Positions 55,872 through 64,000 of a DNA stretch of 64,000 nt are shown one piece after another. The number at the start of each line of letters is the position of its first letter. Position 1 is the stretch's first letter. Under the pieces are notes generated by a model. It was not told the DNA's origin, made no database searches, and saw nothing but the letters and a program-made list of their open reading frames with translations. The stretch is from Planctomycetota bacterium (GTDB lineage: Bacteria; Planctomycetota; Planctomycetia; Pirellulales; Lacipirellulaceae): the NCBI GenBank assembly GCA_029781135.1, contig JAKOXH010000042.1:1-64000 (forward strand), in the 5' to 3' direction. The translations under genes and the position numbers were made by a program.

Positions 55872-56322
55872 TGCTGTTTTAGGCAATTGAGCGCTGTTGC
55901 TTCCGAGACAGCGCGAATAGGCAATCGAGAACCCTGGACCGCAGCCGCAATCGGCGCAGATCGACCCCACCAAAGTCTAGGTCGCAGTCGGGGGGATAAC
56001 ATCGTTTTTCCTTCGCCGATCGAGAGACTTTTGTGGCCAAAACATGCGCGATTCGCCGGTTGTATCGCGGCTCCGCCGGCGGTAGCGGCCCGGTGAAAGC
56101 ACGAACAGCAGCTAGCCAGCGTTAAACTCGTGCTTGTCGGAATAACCGGACGCTTGTGCACTCCGAATCAGTTGCATGCATTGAAATGCCGAAAGGGATT
56201 ATGCGCCTCGTGCCGGATGTAGCGCTTGGCGCTGAGAATTGGGCCTAACCGAACGAGTGATTCAGGCTCGAAGTACACCCTCTGGCCGTCAGGCTCGGAT
56301 GCCCGACGCCCACCCACGCACT
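55872..56322. other. Gap, no gene seen
   Basis: No convincing gene. It separates divergent genes and should include their promoters; I could not identify boxes. The open frame from 56239 runs into the next gene in phase but begins with TTG. Confidence 0.35.
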
Positions 56323-57468
56323 ATGGTCAATCTTCCTGGACGCGATCGGCGACGTCGAGTGCTCAAGGACGAAGTACTCGCGGCCTCTGCCAACCATGCG
56401 ATTTCAAACGACACTGATGACGAAGGAACCGCTGCGCCCCGCTACAGCGAGGCTGCCGGCGTCGAGCATCATCCGCAAATCACCGATTTCATTCCGCGGC
56501 GGTATCGCACGATCGCGACGGTTGTTCTTGCTGGCGGTGCGGTGACGGTAGCACTCACGGCATTTGAGTTCTTCGTACTGCCGCTCTCGACGATGCAGGG
56601 TCTGCGCAACGCCGGTACCCTCGGTGTATCCGGCGCCGGCGGGTTCGCGTCGTGGATCTCAGCCGTCTTATTGCTGATCGCCAGTATCACCTGTGCGATT
56701 ACCTATTCCATTCGCCGGCATCGTATCGACGACTTCCGCGGCCGCTATCGCGTCTGGCGCGGTGCGACCTTGGCCTGCTTGATGATGAGTGCCATCAGTG
56801 TCACTGGTTTGCACCATTTTATCGCGGCCGGCATGACACATCTCACCGGCTGGAGTGCGCTTCGCGATGGCGCCGTCTGGTGGTTTGTGCTACCTGGCAT
56901 GCCTATGGGTTGGATTGGAATTCGCGCACTATTCGATGCGCGCGATTGCCGGCTCGCCACCGCGTTCTTGGTGGCTGCCCTCGTGAGCTATTCGATCGCG
57001 GCAGCGAGTTTTTTGGGAATGGCTCCTATGGCTAACGCTCCAGTGCGAGCCATCGTCGTTGGCGCTTCGATTCTGATGGGCCACTGGCTCCTGCTGGCGG
57101 GTGTGATCTCCTACGCTCGCTACGTGATTCTCGATGCCCAAGGGCTGATCCCCGTTCGCAAACGCTCGGCCGCCAAAATAGCCGACGCGGTCGAAACGGA
57201 AGAAGAGTTGGAGAGACTGACGCGTCCAACACCAGCCATCCAGGGTGAAGGTAAACCTGCGGCGTCATCGCGTTCGTCGCGGCCCACTCTGCAGCCGGCG
57301 AAAACTGGGGCCGACGAAAATCACTGGGTGGATGGCAGCCGGCCCGAACGGCGTCGCTACGAGAGCGATGGCGATGACGACGACGAGGTTTCCGGCAGCG
57401 ATCGCAAACTCAGCAAGGCCGATCGCAAACGGATGCGCCGACTCAAATCCGATGGTCGCGCCGCCTAG
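56323..57468 (+). CDS. Polytopic membrane protein with charged C-terminal tail
   Basis: I do not recognise a family. The 381-aa protein has a basic/charged N-terminal region (about 1-75), six or seven membrane helices (about 75-285; ATVVLAGGAVTVALTAFEFF; ISAVLLLIASITCAITYSI), and a long hydrophilic tail with an acidic cluster (SDGDDDDEVSGSD) and a basic end (KADRKRMRRLKSDGRAA). It could be a planctomycete-specific membrane protein. The start is uncertain: ATG 56323 (MVNLPGRDRRRRVL) is used, with ATG 56299 and TTG 56239 as alternatives. It precedes gltX by 224 bases with a repeat. Confidence 0.7.
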   Translation: MVNLPGRDRRRRVLKDEVLAASANHAISNDTDDEGTAAPRYSEAAGVEHHPQITDFIPRRYRTIATVVLAGGAVTVALTAFEFFVLPLSTMQGLRNAGTLGVSGAGGFASWISAVLLLIASITCAITYSIRRHRIDDFRGRYRVWRGATLACLMMSAISVTGLHHFIAAGMTHLTGWSALRDGAVWWFVLPGMPMGWIGIRALFDARDCRLATAFLVAALVSYSIAAASFLGMAPMANAPVRAIVVGASILMGHWLLLAGVISYARYVILDAQGLIPVRKRSAAKIADAVETEEELERLTRPTPAIQGEGKPAASSRSSRPTLQPAKTGADENHWVDGSRPERRRYESDGDDDDEVSGSDRKLSKADRKRMRRLKSDGRAA

Positions 57469-57531
57469 GGCTGGATGGCAACTAGCCGATGCGGGATACT
57501 ATTGAATCCTGCAAGTGTAGATTTCCACCGC

Positions 57532-57559
57532 TTAGCCGCGACGCGAATGCGGAGCACGG
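57532..57559 (+). repeat. REP-like repeat, family A, short copy
   Basis: TTAGCCGCGACGCGAATGCG followed by GAGCACGG; similar to the short copy at 33709. Located between the membrane-protein gene and gltX. Confidence 0.55.
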
Positions 57560-57692
57560 ATTCGTTGGTCGTGAGCACACGCCGTAACGCCGGTTCGACC
57601 CGAATTGTCTCGTTGCGCTCGTGACTGGTCGCCCGTTAAGATACGCCGCAGCATTTCCTCGCGCCTCGCACGTCCCAACTCGCCCCTTCCCA

Positions 57693-59258
57693 ATGACTGT
57701 TCGCACACGATTTGCCCCCAGCCCGACCGGTTACTTGCATATCGGCGGAGTTCGCACCGCATTGTTCAATTGGCTGTTTGCGAAAGGGCAGGGCGGCCAG
57801 TTCATTTTGCGGATTGACGATACCGACGCCCAACGCAACGTCGAAGAAGCCCTCGCCCCAATTTTGCACGGGCTAAAATGGGTCGGCCTTGATTGGGATG
57901 AGGGTCCCGAAGTTGGCGGACCGTTTGGACCCTATTACCAATCGCAACGCCTCGAAAAGTATCACGCGGCCGTCAGACAACTTCTCGAAGCCGGGGCCGC
58001 GTACCGCGATTACGCCACGACCGAAGAATTGCAGGCCGAGCGCGACGCGGCTCAACAGGCCGGTCGGCCGTTCGTCTATAGCCGTCGCTGGCGGGCCGAA
58101 ACCGATGCCGATGCGCGCCGTCTCGAAGCGGAAGGCCGACAGGGTGTGGTACGACTGCTGATCCCTCGCGAAGGACAGTTCGTGCTCAACGACCTCATTC
58201 GCGGCGAAGTTCGCATCGATTGGGCCAGCGAACAAGACCATGTCATCCAACGCGCCGACGGCACATGCCTATATCACTTGGCCACCGTGGTCGATGACCA
58301 CGACATGCAAATCTCGCATGTCATCCGGGCCGAAGAACATCTCTCAAACACGGCTCGGCAAGTGTTCATGTTTGAAAGGCTCGGCTACCCGCTGCCGCAG
58401 TTCGCGCATTTGCCGTATGTCGCCGAGCCAGGGAGCAAGACGAAACTCAGCAAACGCAAACTCGATAAGTATCTCAAGAATCGCGACTTCGCCCAACTCA
58501 TGGAGCATGGCCAATCGATTGCCCGACGGCTGGGCCTTGCCGTCAGTGCGGAGACATTCAACCCCGTCATCGTCGATTTCTACGAGCAGGTCGGCTATCT
58601 CCCGGATGCCCTACTGAATTACTTGCTACTCCTAGGCTGGTCGCTCGATGACAAAACCGAAGAATTCAGCCGCGATGAGATGTTGAAGCACTTTTCGTTG
58701 GAGCGTGTGAATAAGGCTCCGGCCAGCTTCGACTGCGAAAAGCTGGTCGCATTCCAGTCTCGCGCGATGCAAAAGCTGCCCAGCAAACAGCGCGTTGCCA
58801 AAGTGGTTCCATTCTTGCAACGGGCGAAACTCGTTACGGATCCGCCGCCATGCGATACGGCGCCTTACGTAACCCAAATCCTCGATGCCGCTCGCGACCG
58901 CGTGAAGGTGGCGGGAGACATCCTCGACTTTGACGATTTCTTTGTCGCTAATGAAGATTTGAAGTTCGACGAAGCCACACTGGAAAAGCGCCTGCGCAAA
59001 CCGGCCGGCGCGCGCGACCTCTTGGTTAAGTATCGAGAGTCACTTGCGCAAACTGAGTCATTTTCCGCTGCCGATTTAGAGAAAATGACCCACGCATTCG
59101 TCGAATCAAATGGCATCAAAATAGGCGATATCGTCCATGCGGCCCGTGTCGCAATCACGGGAAAAGCCGTCGGTTTTGGCCTCTTCGATACGCTGGCTAT
59201 TCTCGGCCGTGACCGCTGCCTGGCCCGCATTCAGCGGGCACTTGAAATTACCGCGTAA
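57693..59258 (+). CDS. gltX: Glutamyl-tRNA synthetase
   Basis: A 521-aa class I aminoacyl-tRNA synthetase charging tRNA-Glu (possibly also tRNA-Gln, as in bacteria lacking GlnRS; no evidence here). The HIGH motif is [20 protein letters not shown]; the KMSKS motif is [28 protein letters not shown] and [16 protein letters not shown] are standard. The C-terminal anticodon-binding helical domain (about 330-521) is complete. The start ATG 57693 ([13 protein letters not shown]) matches the family; the frame from 57621 is longer. Confidence 0.96.
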   Translation: MTVRTRFAPSPTGYLHIGGVRTALFNWLFAKGQGGQFILRIDDTDAQRNVEEALAPILHGLKWVGLDWDEGPEVGGPFGPYYQSQRLEKYHAAVRQLLEAGAAYRDYATTEELQAERDAAQQAGRPFVYSRRWRAETDADARRLEAEGRQGVVRLLIPREGQFVLNDLIRGEVRIDWASEQDHVIQRADGTCLYHLATVVDDHDMQISHVIRAEEHLSNTARQVFMFERLGYPLPQFAHLPYVAEPGSKTKLSKRKLDKYLKNRDFAQLMEHGQSIARRLGLAVSAETFNPVIVDFYEQVGYLPDALLNYLLLLGWSLDDKTEEFSRDEMLKHFSLERVNKAPASFDCEKLVAFQSRAMQKLPSKQRVAKVVPFLQRAKLVTDPPPCDTAPYVTQILDAARDRVKVAGDILDFDDFFVANEDLKFDEATLEKRLRKPAGARDLLVKYRESLAQTESFSAADLEKMTHAFVESNGIKIGDIVHAARVAITGKAVGFGLFDTLAILGRDRCLARIQRALEITA

Positions 59259-59365
59259 TCCCGTAAATTAAGTGTCGAAACGAGAAGACACCGAGTTAAA
59301 GAGTGCGCGCCCATTGCCGGATTCGGCACGGTCGTAGTGCCAGTTGATCTTCACCGCTCGTTGCC

Positions 59366-60868
59366 ATGACTACTGCCTCGTCGAAGTTGACGCAGCGCGA
59401 ACTCGCGATTAAGGCCGCGGAACGGCGGCTGCAGTGGCTCGAAATCGAAACGCGGCGAATGAAAGCCGAGTTGGCGAGGCTGGCGGCCGACTGCGATGAT
59501 GACATGGCCGACTCGCTCGCGCTCGAGTTCAATCGCAGCTCTTCCCCCGTTCTTCGGCCAATCGGTAACCATGAAGAATCGGCTTGCTTTGGTCCGAGAG
59601 CCAACGTTGAAGAGTTTAAGCCGGAAAGAACCGCTATTGTTGAAGAACGGGCCGGTGCCTGCATTGATCCGTTAGCGCCAGATTTGACCTTCGCAAACAC
59701 CGGCGATGATGACGACGATGAGTATTCCTCCGTCGAATGGAACGAAAGTGTCATCGGGCAGTCCGATGAAGCTGCCGCGGAGTTAATTGATCGCACGGGC
59801 CATAAGAACTGGCTTCAAGCCGTTTACGCTCAAGCGAAAGTCATGCCACTCGTGTGCAGCTTTGCCTTCCACTCGGCGGTCGTGCTATTGCTGCTCTTTG
59901 GCGTATCCTGCACGGTTGCCAAGTTTGAGAAGAAGGCCCTAACGCTTACGACTGCCCCGCTTGCCATTGCCGATGACATTCCGGTGCCCGCCGGTGATTT
60001 GGGTGTCGAACAGGCGCAGTTTGTCGCCGCCGATATACCAGTTGCCATGAACGTCGGCAAAAGTGTAGACGTTTCCGATGTAGTAACGGCCGACTTCTCG
60101 GCAGCACAAGGCGACGGCGCAGAAGACCCACTGAGTGGTGCTGGTGGGCAGCTCGACGTCCTGCCGAGTGATCTCGGCACGCTAATGTCCGGCAACGGTC
60201 CATCAGGCCCCGGCGAACCAGGTGCCGGCCTGGCTGGTAGCGGCGGGCCTGGGACCGGTAGGGCGGGCGGCGGCAGGCGCGGTGGCGGTTCCGGCAGCGG
60301 CGGTGGCGGCCCAAATTCAACGGTCTTCTTCGGCACCAAATCTAAAGGCAGCCGGTTCGTTTTTGTTATAGACAATTCGAATAGTATGAAAGGCGGGCGA
60401 CTCGATATGGCCCGCGCCGAACTCCTGCGCACGGTCGAGAGCCTATCGCCCAAGCAATCGTTCTACGTGATCTTTGTGAGCGATCAAACGTACCCGATGT
60501 TCTTTCCGCGTCCTGAACTCGATATGGTGCCAGCCACCGGCGCCAATGTTAAACAGCTCGCTGCCTGGCTACCGAATGCGGTCCTGGCTTCCGGCAAGAA
60601 CCGCGAGCTTATCAAGGCGATGGACATGGCCGTGGCTCTTCGGCCCGACGCAATCTACTTGCTCTGGGATGGCGACTTGAAGTATAGCGAGTCGGTTCGC
60701 CGCGATGTGATGGCCCATCTTACGGCGCCGAATCCAGCGAATTTCACGGTACACACGATCGGGTTCAACATCACGTCGCTGGATAGCGAACAAAATCTGG
60801 CCATGATTGCCCAGGCCCACGGCGGCATCTATCGGCGCGTCGATTTACCGGGTGCACCCGCCAATTGA
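59366..60868 (+). CDS. Membrane protein with von Willebrand A domain
   Basis: A 500-aa protein: an N-terminal coiled coil (about 8-45, ELAIKAAERRLQWLEIETRR), an acidic region, one membrane helix (MPLVCSFAFHSAVVLLLLFG, near 155-177), a Gly-rich flexible linker (about 275-315, GGRRGGGSGSGGGG) and a VWA domain (about 320-500). The metal-ion site is visible as FVIDNSNSMKGGR (DxSxS). Such proteins occur in planctomycetes with the N-terminus inside and the VWA domain outside the cytoplasmic membrane; they likely bind partner proteins. It follows gltX by 107 bases on the same strand. Confidence 0.85.
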   Translation: MTTASSKLTQRELAIKAAERRLQWLEIETRRMKAELARLAADCDDDMADSLALEFNRSSSPVLRPIGNHEESACFGPRANVEEFKPERTAIVEERAGACIDPLAPDLTFANTGDDDDDEYSSVEWNESVIGQSDEAAAELIDRTGHKNWLQAVYAQAKVMPLVCSFAFHSAVVLLLLFGVSCTVAKFEKKALTLTTAPLAIADDIPVPAGDLGVEQAQFVAADIPVAMNVGKSVDVSDVVTADFSAAQGDGAEDPLSGAGGQLDVLPSDLGTLMSGNGPSGPGEPGAGLAGSGGPGTGRAGGGRRGGGSGSGGGGPNSTVFFGTKSKGSRFVFVIDNSNSMKGGRLDMARAELLRTVESLSPKQSFYVIFVSDQTYPMFFPRPELDMVPATGANVKQLAAWLPNAVLASGKNRELIKAMDMAVALRPDAIYLLWDGDLKYSESVRRDVMAHLTAPNPANFTVHTIGFNITSLDSEQNLAMIAQAHGGIYRRVDLPGAPAN

Positions 60869-61712
60869 CACCCTTTAGGCCTGCAAATATCTGATTTACT
60901 CAGGCGCTTCGCCCGCCGACTTACCAAGTGGCATCCCCAAGATGGGGAACGTTCCCCGACAAGTTCTCGCAGCTAGGCACCATCGCCGGCAAACGGGAAG
61001 AGAACCGCCGCGTCGTGATGGCCCTAATGCGGGCAGTTTGTCGGGCACATTTTTTGCTGTCTCTTGGCCCGACGGGAAGGTTTGAGCCGCAAATATCGAA
61101 AAAATGCTTGATACTGCCCGTTGCCTGCGTGCGGCCTGATGCGCAAGTGTGCTCCCTGGCACTGTGCAAGACAAGACGGTTAGTCGTTGTGTCAAGATGC
61201 GGCCATCCGAGCGCCCGAAATTGGAAAATTTGAAAAGTTTTTTTGATCGTCCCGAAATTCACATTGAAGAAGGTGGGTTGACGGGGGTAATTAAAGGGTA
61301 CCCATCCAGGGTATTCCAAAGAACGCGTCGCGAGGTTTCAATGTAGCCACAGGCTGCAGGCCTTCGACTACAAAATCTGGAGCTGCTACTGGAATCATCT
61401 GCGGAAGACTTCGCTGGTCTTTGTTCGGTGTATGCACCGGTCGAAGTTGCTCTCCTGCTGCCTGTGGTAGAAACGACCAATTAGCCAAAACCGCAGTGTC
61501 GCATCGAGCAGCCTTTGCTCCATCGCTCCGCGATCGCTCGAACGTCCAGCCTATCTTTTCCGCCAGCCTTAATGTTAGGCAAATCACGTGCGTTTTTTAA
61601 CCGCGCGTCTTATTCGACTGCTGGGTTGTCGAACACTGGAGAGCCATTCTCCAGATTAGCGCGCGCCACTGTTTTTGGGCATTGTTTATCTCTGGAGAGA
61701 AAGGATCATTTG
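60869..61712. other. Long gap with diverged inverted repeat
   Basis: No supported gene in about 840 bases. CCACAGGCTGCAGG (61347-61360) and CCTGCTGCCTGTGG (61454-61467) are inverted with one mismatch, enclosing about 93 bases, and could be ends of a small remnant element. CCCCAAGATGGGGAACGTTCCCC (from 60948) contains nested hairpins. Confidence 0.4.
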
Positions 61713-62282
61713 ATGTACACAACCTTCAGCAAGTCGAAAGTCGCTTTGCTGGCCTGCCTTATGGCCATCGCTTTTGCCGGCGTCGCCTCGGCCTATCCGT
61801 CAAAGGGTGGCGGCTGCAACGCTTCGGGGTGCCACGGCCCGGGCGGCGGCGCGATGACGGCGACTCCCAATCCGCTCAATGTTCAATTGAGCACAAACGG
61901 CCAGCTCACGTTCAATGTTACCAGCGTGCCGGATGGCGTTAATACCGCCATCTGCGTGCAGTTCAGCGATGCGACCGTTTTCAACAACGTGTCCGCCGCG
62001 GGTGGCAACTTAACTTGGGCCAAGAAGACCAGCGGTGGCAACGGCATCACATCAAGCCTCTTTACGACTGCCGGCACCTACACGCTCCTGATTGGCGCCG
62101 GCGCGGGTGCACCGGTCGGTCCCACCGGCTTGACGCTGTGGCTTTCGAGCGGCGGTCCGGTTACGACTCAGCTCACCGGTTACACCCTCAACATCACGAA
62201 CGCAATTCCAGAACCGGCAACCATGGGCTTGTTCTTGCTCGGCACGGTGGCAACCGTCTTTCGCCGGGGCCGCAGAGCATAA
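61713..62282 (+). CDS. PEP-CTERM protein with CX4CH heme-like motif
   Basis: A 189-aa exported protein. The signal peptide ALLACLMAIAFAGVASA should be cut before YPSKGGGC. The mature N-terminus has CNASGCH, a CX4CH variant of the heme-c motif. A beta-sandwich-like region rich in Thr/Asn/Gly follows (TPNPLNVQLSTNGQLTFNVT). The C-terminus is a PEP-CTERM sorting signal: IPEPATMGLFLLGTVATVF then RRGRRA. It is clearly a paralogue of the protein at 62985. A Reeler-like or 'choice-of-anchor' type fold with one heme-like motif is possible. A perfect terminator follows. Confidence 0.88.
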   Translation: MYTTFSKSKVALLACLMAIAFAGVASAYPSKGGGCNASGCHGPGGGAMTATPNPLNVQLSTNGQLTFNVTSVPDGVNTAICVQFSDATVFNNVSAAGGNLTWAKKTSGGNGITSSLFTTAGTYTLLIGAGAGAPVGPTGLTLWLSSGGPVTTQLTGYTLNITNAIPEPATMGLFLLGTVATVFRRGRRA

Positions 62283-62323
62283 CTGCTTTGCCATCAGCTT
62301 GCGCTGAACTCGTTGATTCCAAT

Positions 62324-62362
62324 GGTCGGCAGCGATGCTCTTGATCGCTGCCGACCTTTTTT
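62324..62362 (+). terminator. Terminator after first PEP-CTERM gene
   Basis: GGTCGGCAGCGAT (62324-62336) pairs perfectly with ATCGCTGCCGACC (62344-62356), followed by TTTTTT. Confidence 0.9.
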
Positions 62363-62984
62363 ATTGGGTCGCCTCGCATGATAGGCCACTTCATCCTTCT
62401 CGAAACCACGATATCCAACGGCAGGCCAAAGCACATTGAATTCGGTACCCCTCCGTTCGGCATGAGAAGTTGATCGCGTTTCTTACCCACGCGATATCGG
62501 GTATGCGATTTGCTCGCACAAGTGCCGCCCGGCTAGTCCACTCGTAAGTCCAAGCGCGGGCGGGAAGAGTGGGCAATACCGTGCGTTCGGAAGCGCGCCG
62601 TGTGTTATTCCGCACACTCTGAGAACTTCGGCTGCTGACCTGCAAACGATTGTCTCGGCCAGCGGGTGATTCTTGCTAATGATGCACCATCGTTCCTGAG
62701 AAACGTTGCCAGCCGGAAGCCGATGCGGCAATGCCGTGCATCGATGGCGTCCCACCCTCGTGGTTATCGCTAATCCAGCATCGATTCCGCGCCTCGCAAG
62801 CATTGACCGAGCTAGCACGTTTCTTTCTTCTGGTTGACTCCACCTAGAACGCTCGGTCGGTGTTTGGTCGTACACCTTGCGGCGCGCTCCGGGTTCCACC
62901 TTGGGGTTAACCGTGCGCGTGTGCCAGCACACGGCAATTGGTTTCCTGCAATGATTCGTTGTTTGATTACATAAGGATTAGCGG
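62363..62984. other. Gap between paralogous PEP-CTERM genes
   Basis: About 620 bases without a supported gene. A 149-codon minus frame (62483-62932) has no family resemblance, membrane helix or ribosome site. The terminator before it shows the two paralogues are transcribed separately. Confidence 0.4.
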
Positions 62985-63542
62985 ATGTTCAAAGCTAGGT
63001 TCAACGCGATATTAGCCATCGTCGCCGGCGTTGCCGCGATCGCCATCGCGGGCATGGCAGATGCATACCCGAGCAATGGCGGCAGTTGCTCGACGTGCCA
63101 TACGAAAACAGGGGGCAAGTTCACCGTGACGCCCGATCCAGTCAGTATCCAGCTTGCCGCCAACGGTCTGCTGACGTTCAAAGTTACGCAACTGAAAGAT
63201 GATGATTCCGTCATCTCAGTTCAAGGCTTGGATAATCCGTTGCTGCAAGCTTCGATCGGCTCCGGCAGCAACAAATGGACGCTCAAATCGAGCTCGAAGT
63301 ACGGCCAATCGTATGTCTCCAATACGATTTCGGAGAAAGGGTCGTACCTATTGAACTTGGCGATTGGGGCTGGCGCCACGGCGGGCATCTATCCCATTAC
63401 CGTGATGTTCGCCGACGAGGAAGGCTGCACCACGCTGATGGTCAATTTGGCGGTCGGCGCCGTCGGAGTTCCCGAGCCGGCATCGCTCGGCCTATGCGGG
63501 CTCGGAGCCGCCACCGTCCTGATTCGACGAACAAAACGATAA
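62985..63542 (+). CDS. PEP-CTERM protein with CXXCH heme motif
   Basis: A 185-aa exported paralogue of the preceding protein: signal AILAIVAGVAAIAIAGMADA, mature start YPSNGGSCSTCHTKTGG with a true heme-c CXXCH motif, the same TPDPVSIQLAANGLLTFKVT strand pattern, and a PEP-CTERM tail (VPEPASLGLCGLGAATVLIR, then RTKR). AAGGATTAGCGG precedes ATG 62985. Only one heme motif per chain implies a small electron carrier or sensor on the cell surface, if heme is attached (inference). A terminator follows. Confidence 0.88.
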   Translation: MFKARFNAILAIVAGVAAIAIAGMADAYPSNGGSCSTCHTKTGGKFTVTPDPVSIQLAANGLLTFKVTQLKDDDSVISVQGLDNPLLQASIGSGSNKWTLKSSSKYGQSYVSNTISEKGSYLLNLAIGAGATAGIYPITVMFADEEGCTTLMVNLAVGAVGVPEPASLGLCGLGAATVLIRRTKR

Positions 63543-63570
63543 GTCGTTTCACTAAAACGGCATCACCTCC

Positions 63571-63610
63571 GGGCCGAAGCGATTCAGACAATCGCTTTGG
63601 CCCTTATTAT
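63571..63610 (+). terminator. Terminator after second PEP-CTERM gene
   Basis: GGGCC-G-AAGCGATT and AATCGCTT-T-GGCCC pair around CAGAC, followed by TTATTAT. Confidence 0.75.
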
Positions 63611-63728
63611 GCGCGGGTAGGCCCGAAAGGAACTCGTCGTAGACTTAACCTATTCTGCCAGTAGCACAAATGGGGAGCAGATTCATGACCGGGTCGTGGA
63701 AGCGATTGACCGCGATCCCACTTGCCGA

Positions 63729-64000
63729 TTACTTCAATCCAAACAGCTTCCTCAAACGGTTCTCAACTTCGGCCTGCAATCGAGGCGAAAGTAGTCCTAG
63801 TTCGCGGCGAAGGAGCGAGGTCGTCGCCGTCATCACGCGGTGCAACTGGAGCGTTGAGGTTGCTCGCAAACCGGTGGTCGAGAAATCCGGATCATTTGAA
63901 TCCAGCAAGAGATCGGTCGGCAATCCTGCACCAGACGCGCTGCTCGTAATGAATGCCAGAACGACATGCCGGTGCAGGCCAATGGGATCGGTAAGACAAA
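63729..64000 (-). CDS. PemK/MazF-family toxin, partial
   Basis: The C-terminal about 90 residues of a protein cut by the right edge of the window; no start is inside. Reading the minus strand: LTDPIGLHRHVVLAFITS, then GAGLPTDLLLDSNDPDFSTT, GLRATSTLQLHRVMTATTSL and LSPRLQAEVENRLRKLFGLK. This order (beta strand FITS, GLPTDL, TGLR..S, R.LG.LS...) matches PemK/MazF-type mRNA interferases of type II toxin-antitoxin systems. Catalytic residues in the N-terminal half are not visible. A partner antitoxin gene would be expected beyond 64000. Confidence 0.75.
   Translation of the reverse strand, partial: CLTDPIGLHRHVVLAFITSSASGAGLPTDLLLDSNDPDFSTTGLRATSTLQLHRVMTATTSLLRRELGLLSPRLQAEVENRLRKLFGLK

Noticed and set aside
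61347..61467. Inverted CCACAGGC ends as an insertion element.
   Set aside because: Only about 120 bases, one mismatch in the ends, no target duplication visible and no transposase; too weak to call.
62483..62932. Minus-strand frame of 149 codons in the gap between the PEP-CTERM genes.
   Set aside because: No ribosome site, no family resemblance and an Arg/Cys/Pro composition like random sequence.

Overview
The window looks like a chromosomal segment of a planctomycete, probably of the Pirellulales lineage. The evidence is family content: a PQQ-like beta-propeller protein with a WPQFRGP start, a DUF1080 3-keto-glycoside hydrolase beside a Tat-exported Gfo/Idh/MocA enzyme, PEP-CTERM proteins, several sigma-54 activators, a tRNA without encoded CCA, and many small palindromic intergenic repeats. 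This is inference from gene families; no rRNA or other marker is present. I see no prophage, integrase, transposase or CRISPR array. A partial PemK/MazF-type toxin lies at the right edge.

Layout. 0.4-6.4 kb: a GAF-AAA+-Fis sigma-54 activator diverges from a sulfate ABC transporter operon (sbp-cysT-cysW-cysA). 6.4-18.8 kb: a stress-type block with two small membrane proteins (one DUF1328), an atypical receiver-Fis regulator, a DUF892/YciF ferritin-like protein, a lipoprotein-SDR-Gly/Cys-rich operon, a YflT-like glycine-zipper protein, a basic 'plasmid stabilization'-type protein, and a phosphorelay cassette (Hpt protein, NtrC-type response regulator, hybrid histidine kinase). Eight promoter-like sites with GG-N10-GC sigma-54 architecture (YGGCAY-N5-TTGC-like) lie 56-126 bases upstream of genes in this block, and a ninth lies upstream of sbp. 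I read this as a local sigma-54 stress regulon organised around its own two-component system, and it is the main finding.

19-24 kb: a DUF5009-type membrane acyltransferase, an Rrf2 regulator divergent from a secreted single-CXXCH protein with a perfect 24-bp inverted repeat between them, and a PQQ-like propeller. 24.8-27 kb: a large SPFH/flotillin-like protein whose N-terminal half seems to be built from four tandem modules. 27-37 kb: a minus-strand glucose module (ppgK-pgi, gnd-zwf, pgl-rpiB, GH63-like glucosidase) covering glucan hydrolysis, polyphosphate-dependent glucose phosphorylation and the oxidative pentose phosphate pathway. 37-49 kb: a polytopic membrane protein, a ceramidase-like enzyme, a formyltransferase, glpD, a Gfo/Idh-DUF1080-GH50-like glycoside cluster, and tRNA-Asp. 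49-60 kb: two diguanylate-cyclase proteins (one with a degenerate HD-GYP domain), a lipoprotein, Mn-type superoxide dismutase, gltX and a VWA membrane protein. 61.7-63.5 kb: two paralogous PEP-CTERM proteins with heme-c-type CXnCH motifs.

Palindromic repeats of several unrelated families occupy most sizeable gaps between genes. Start codons were moved inward from the longest open frame where a ribosome binding site, an overlap or family alignment favoured it.
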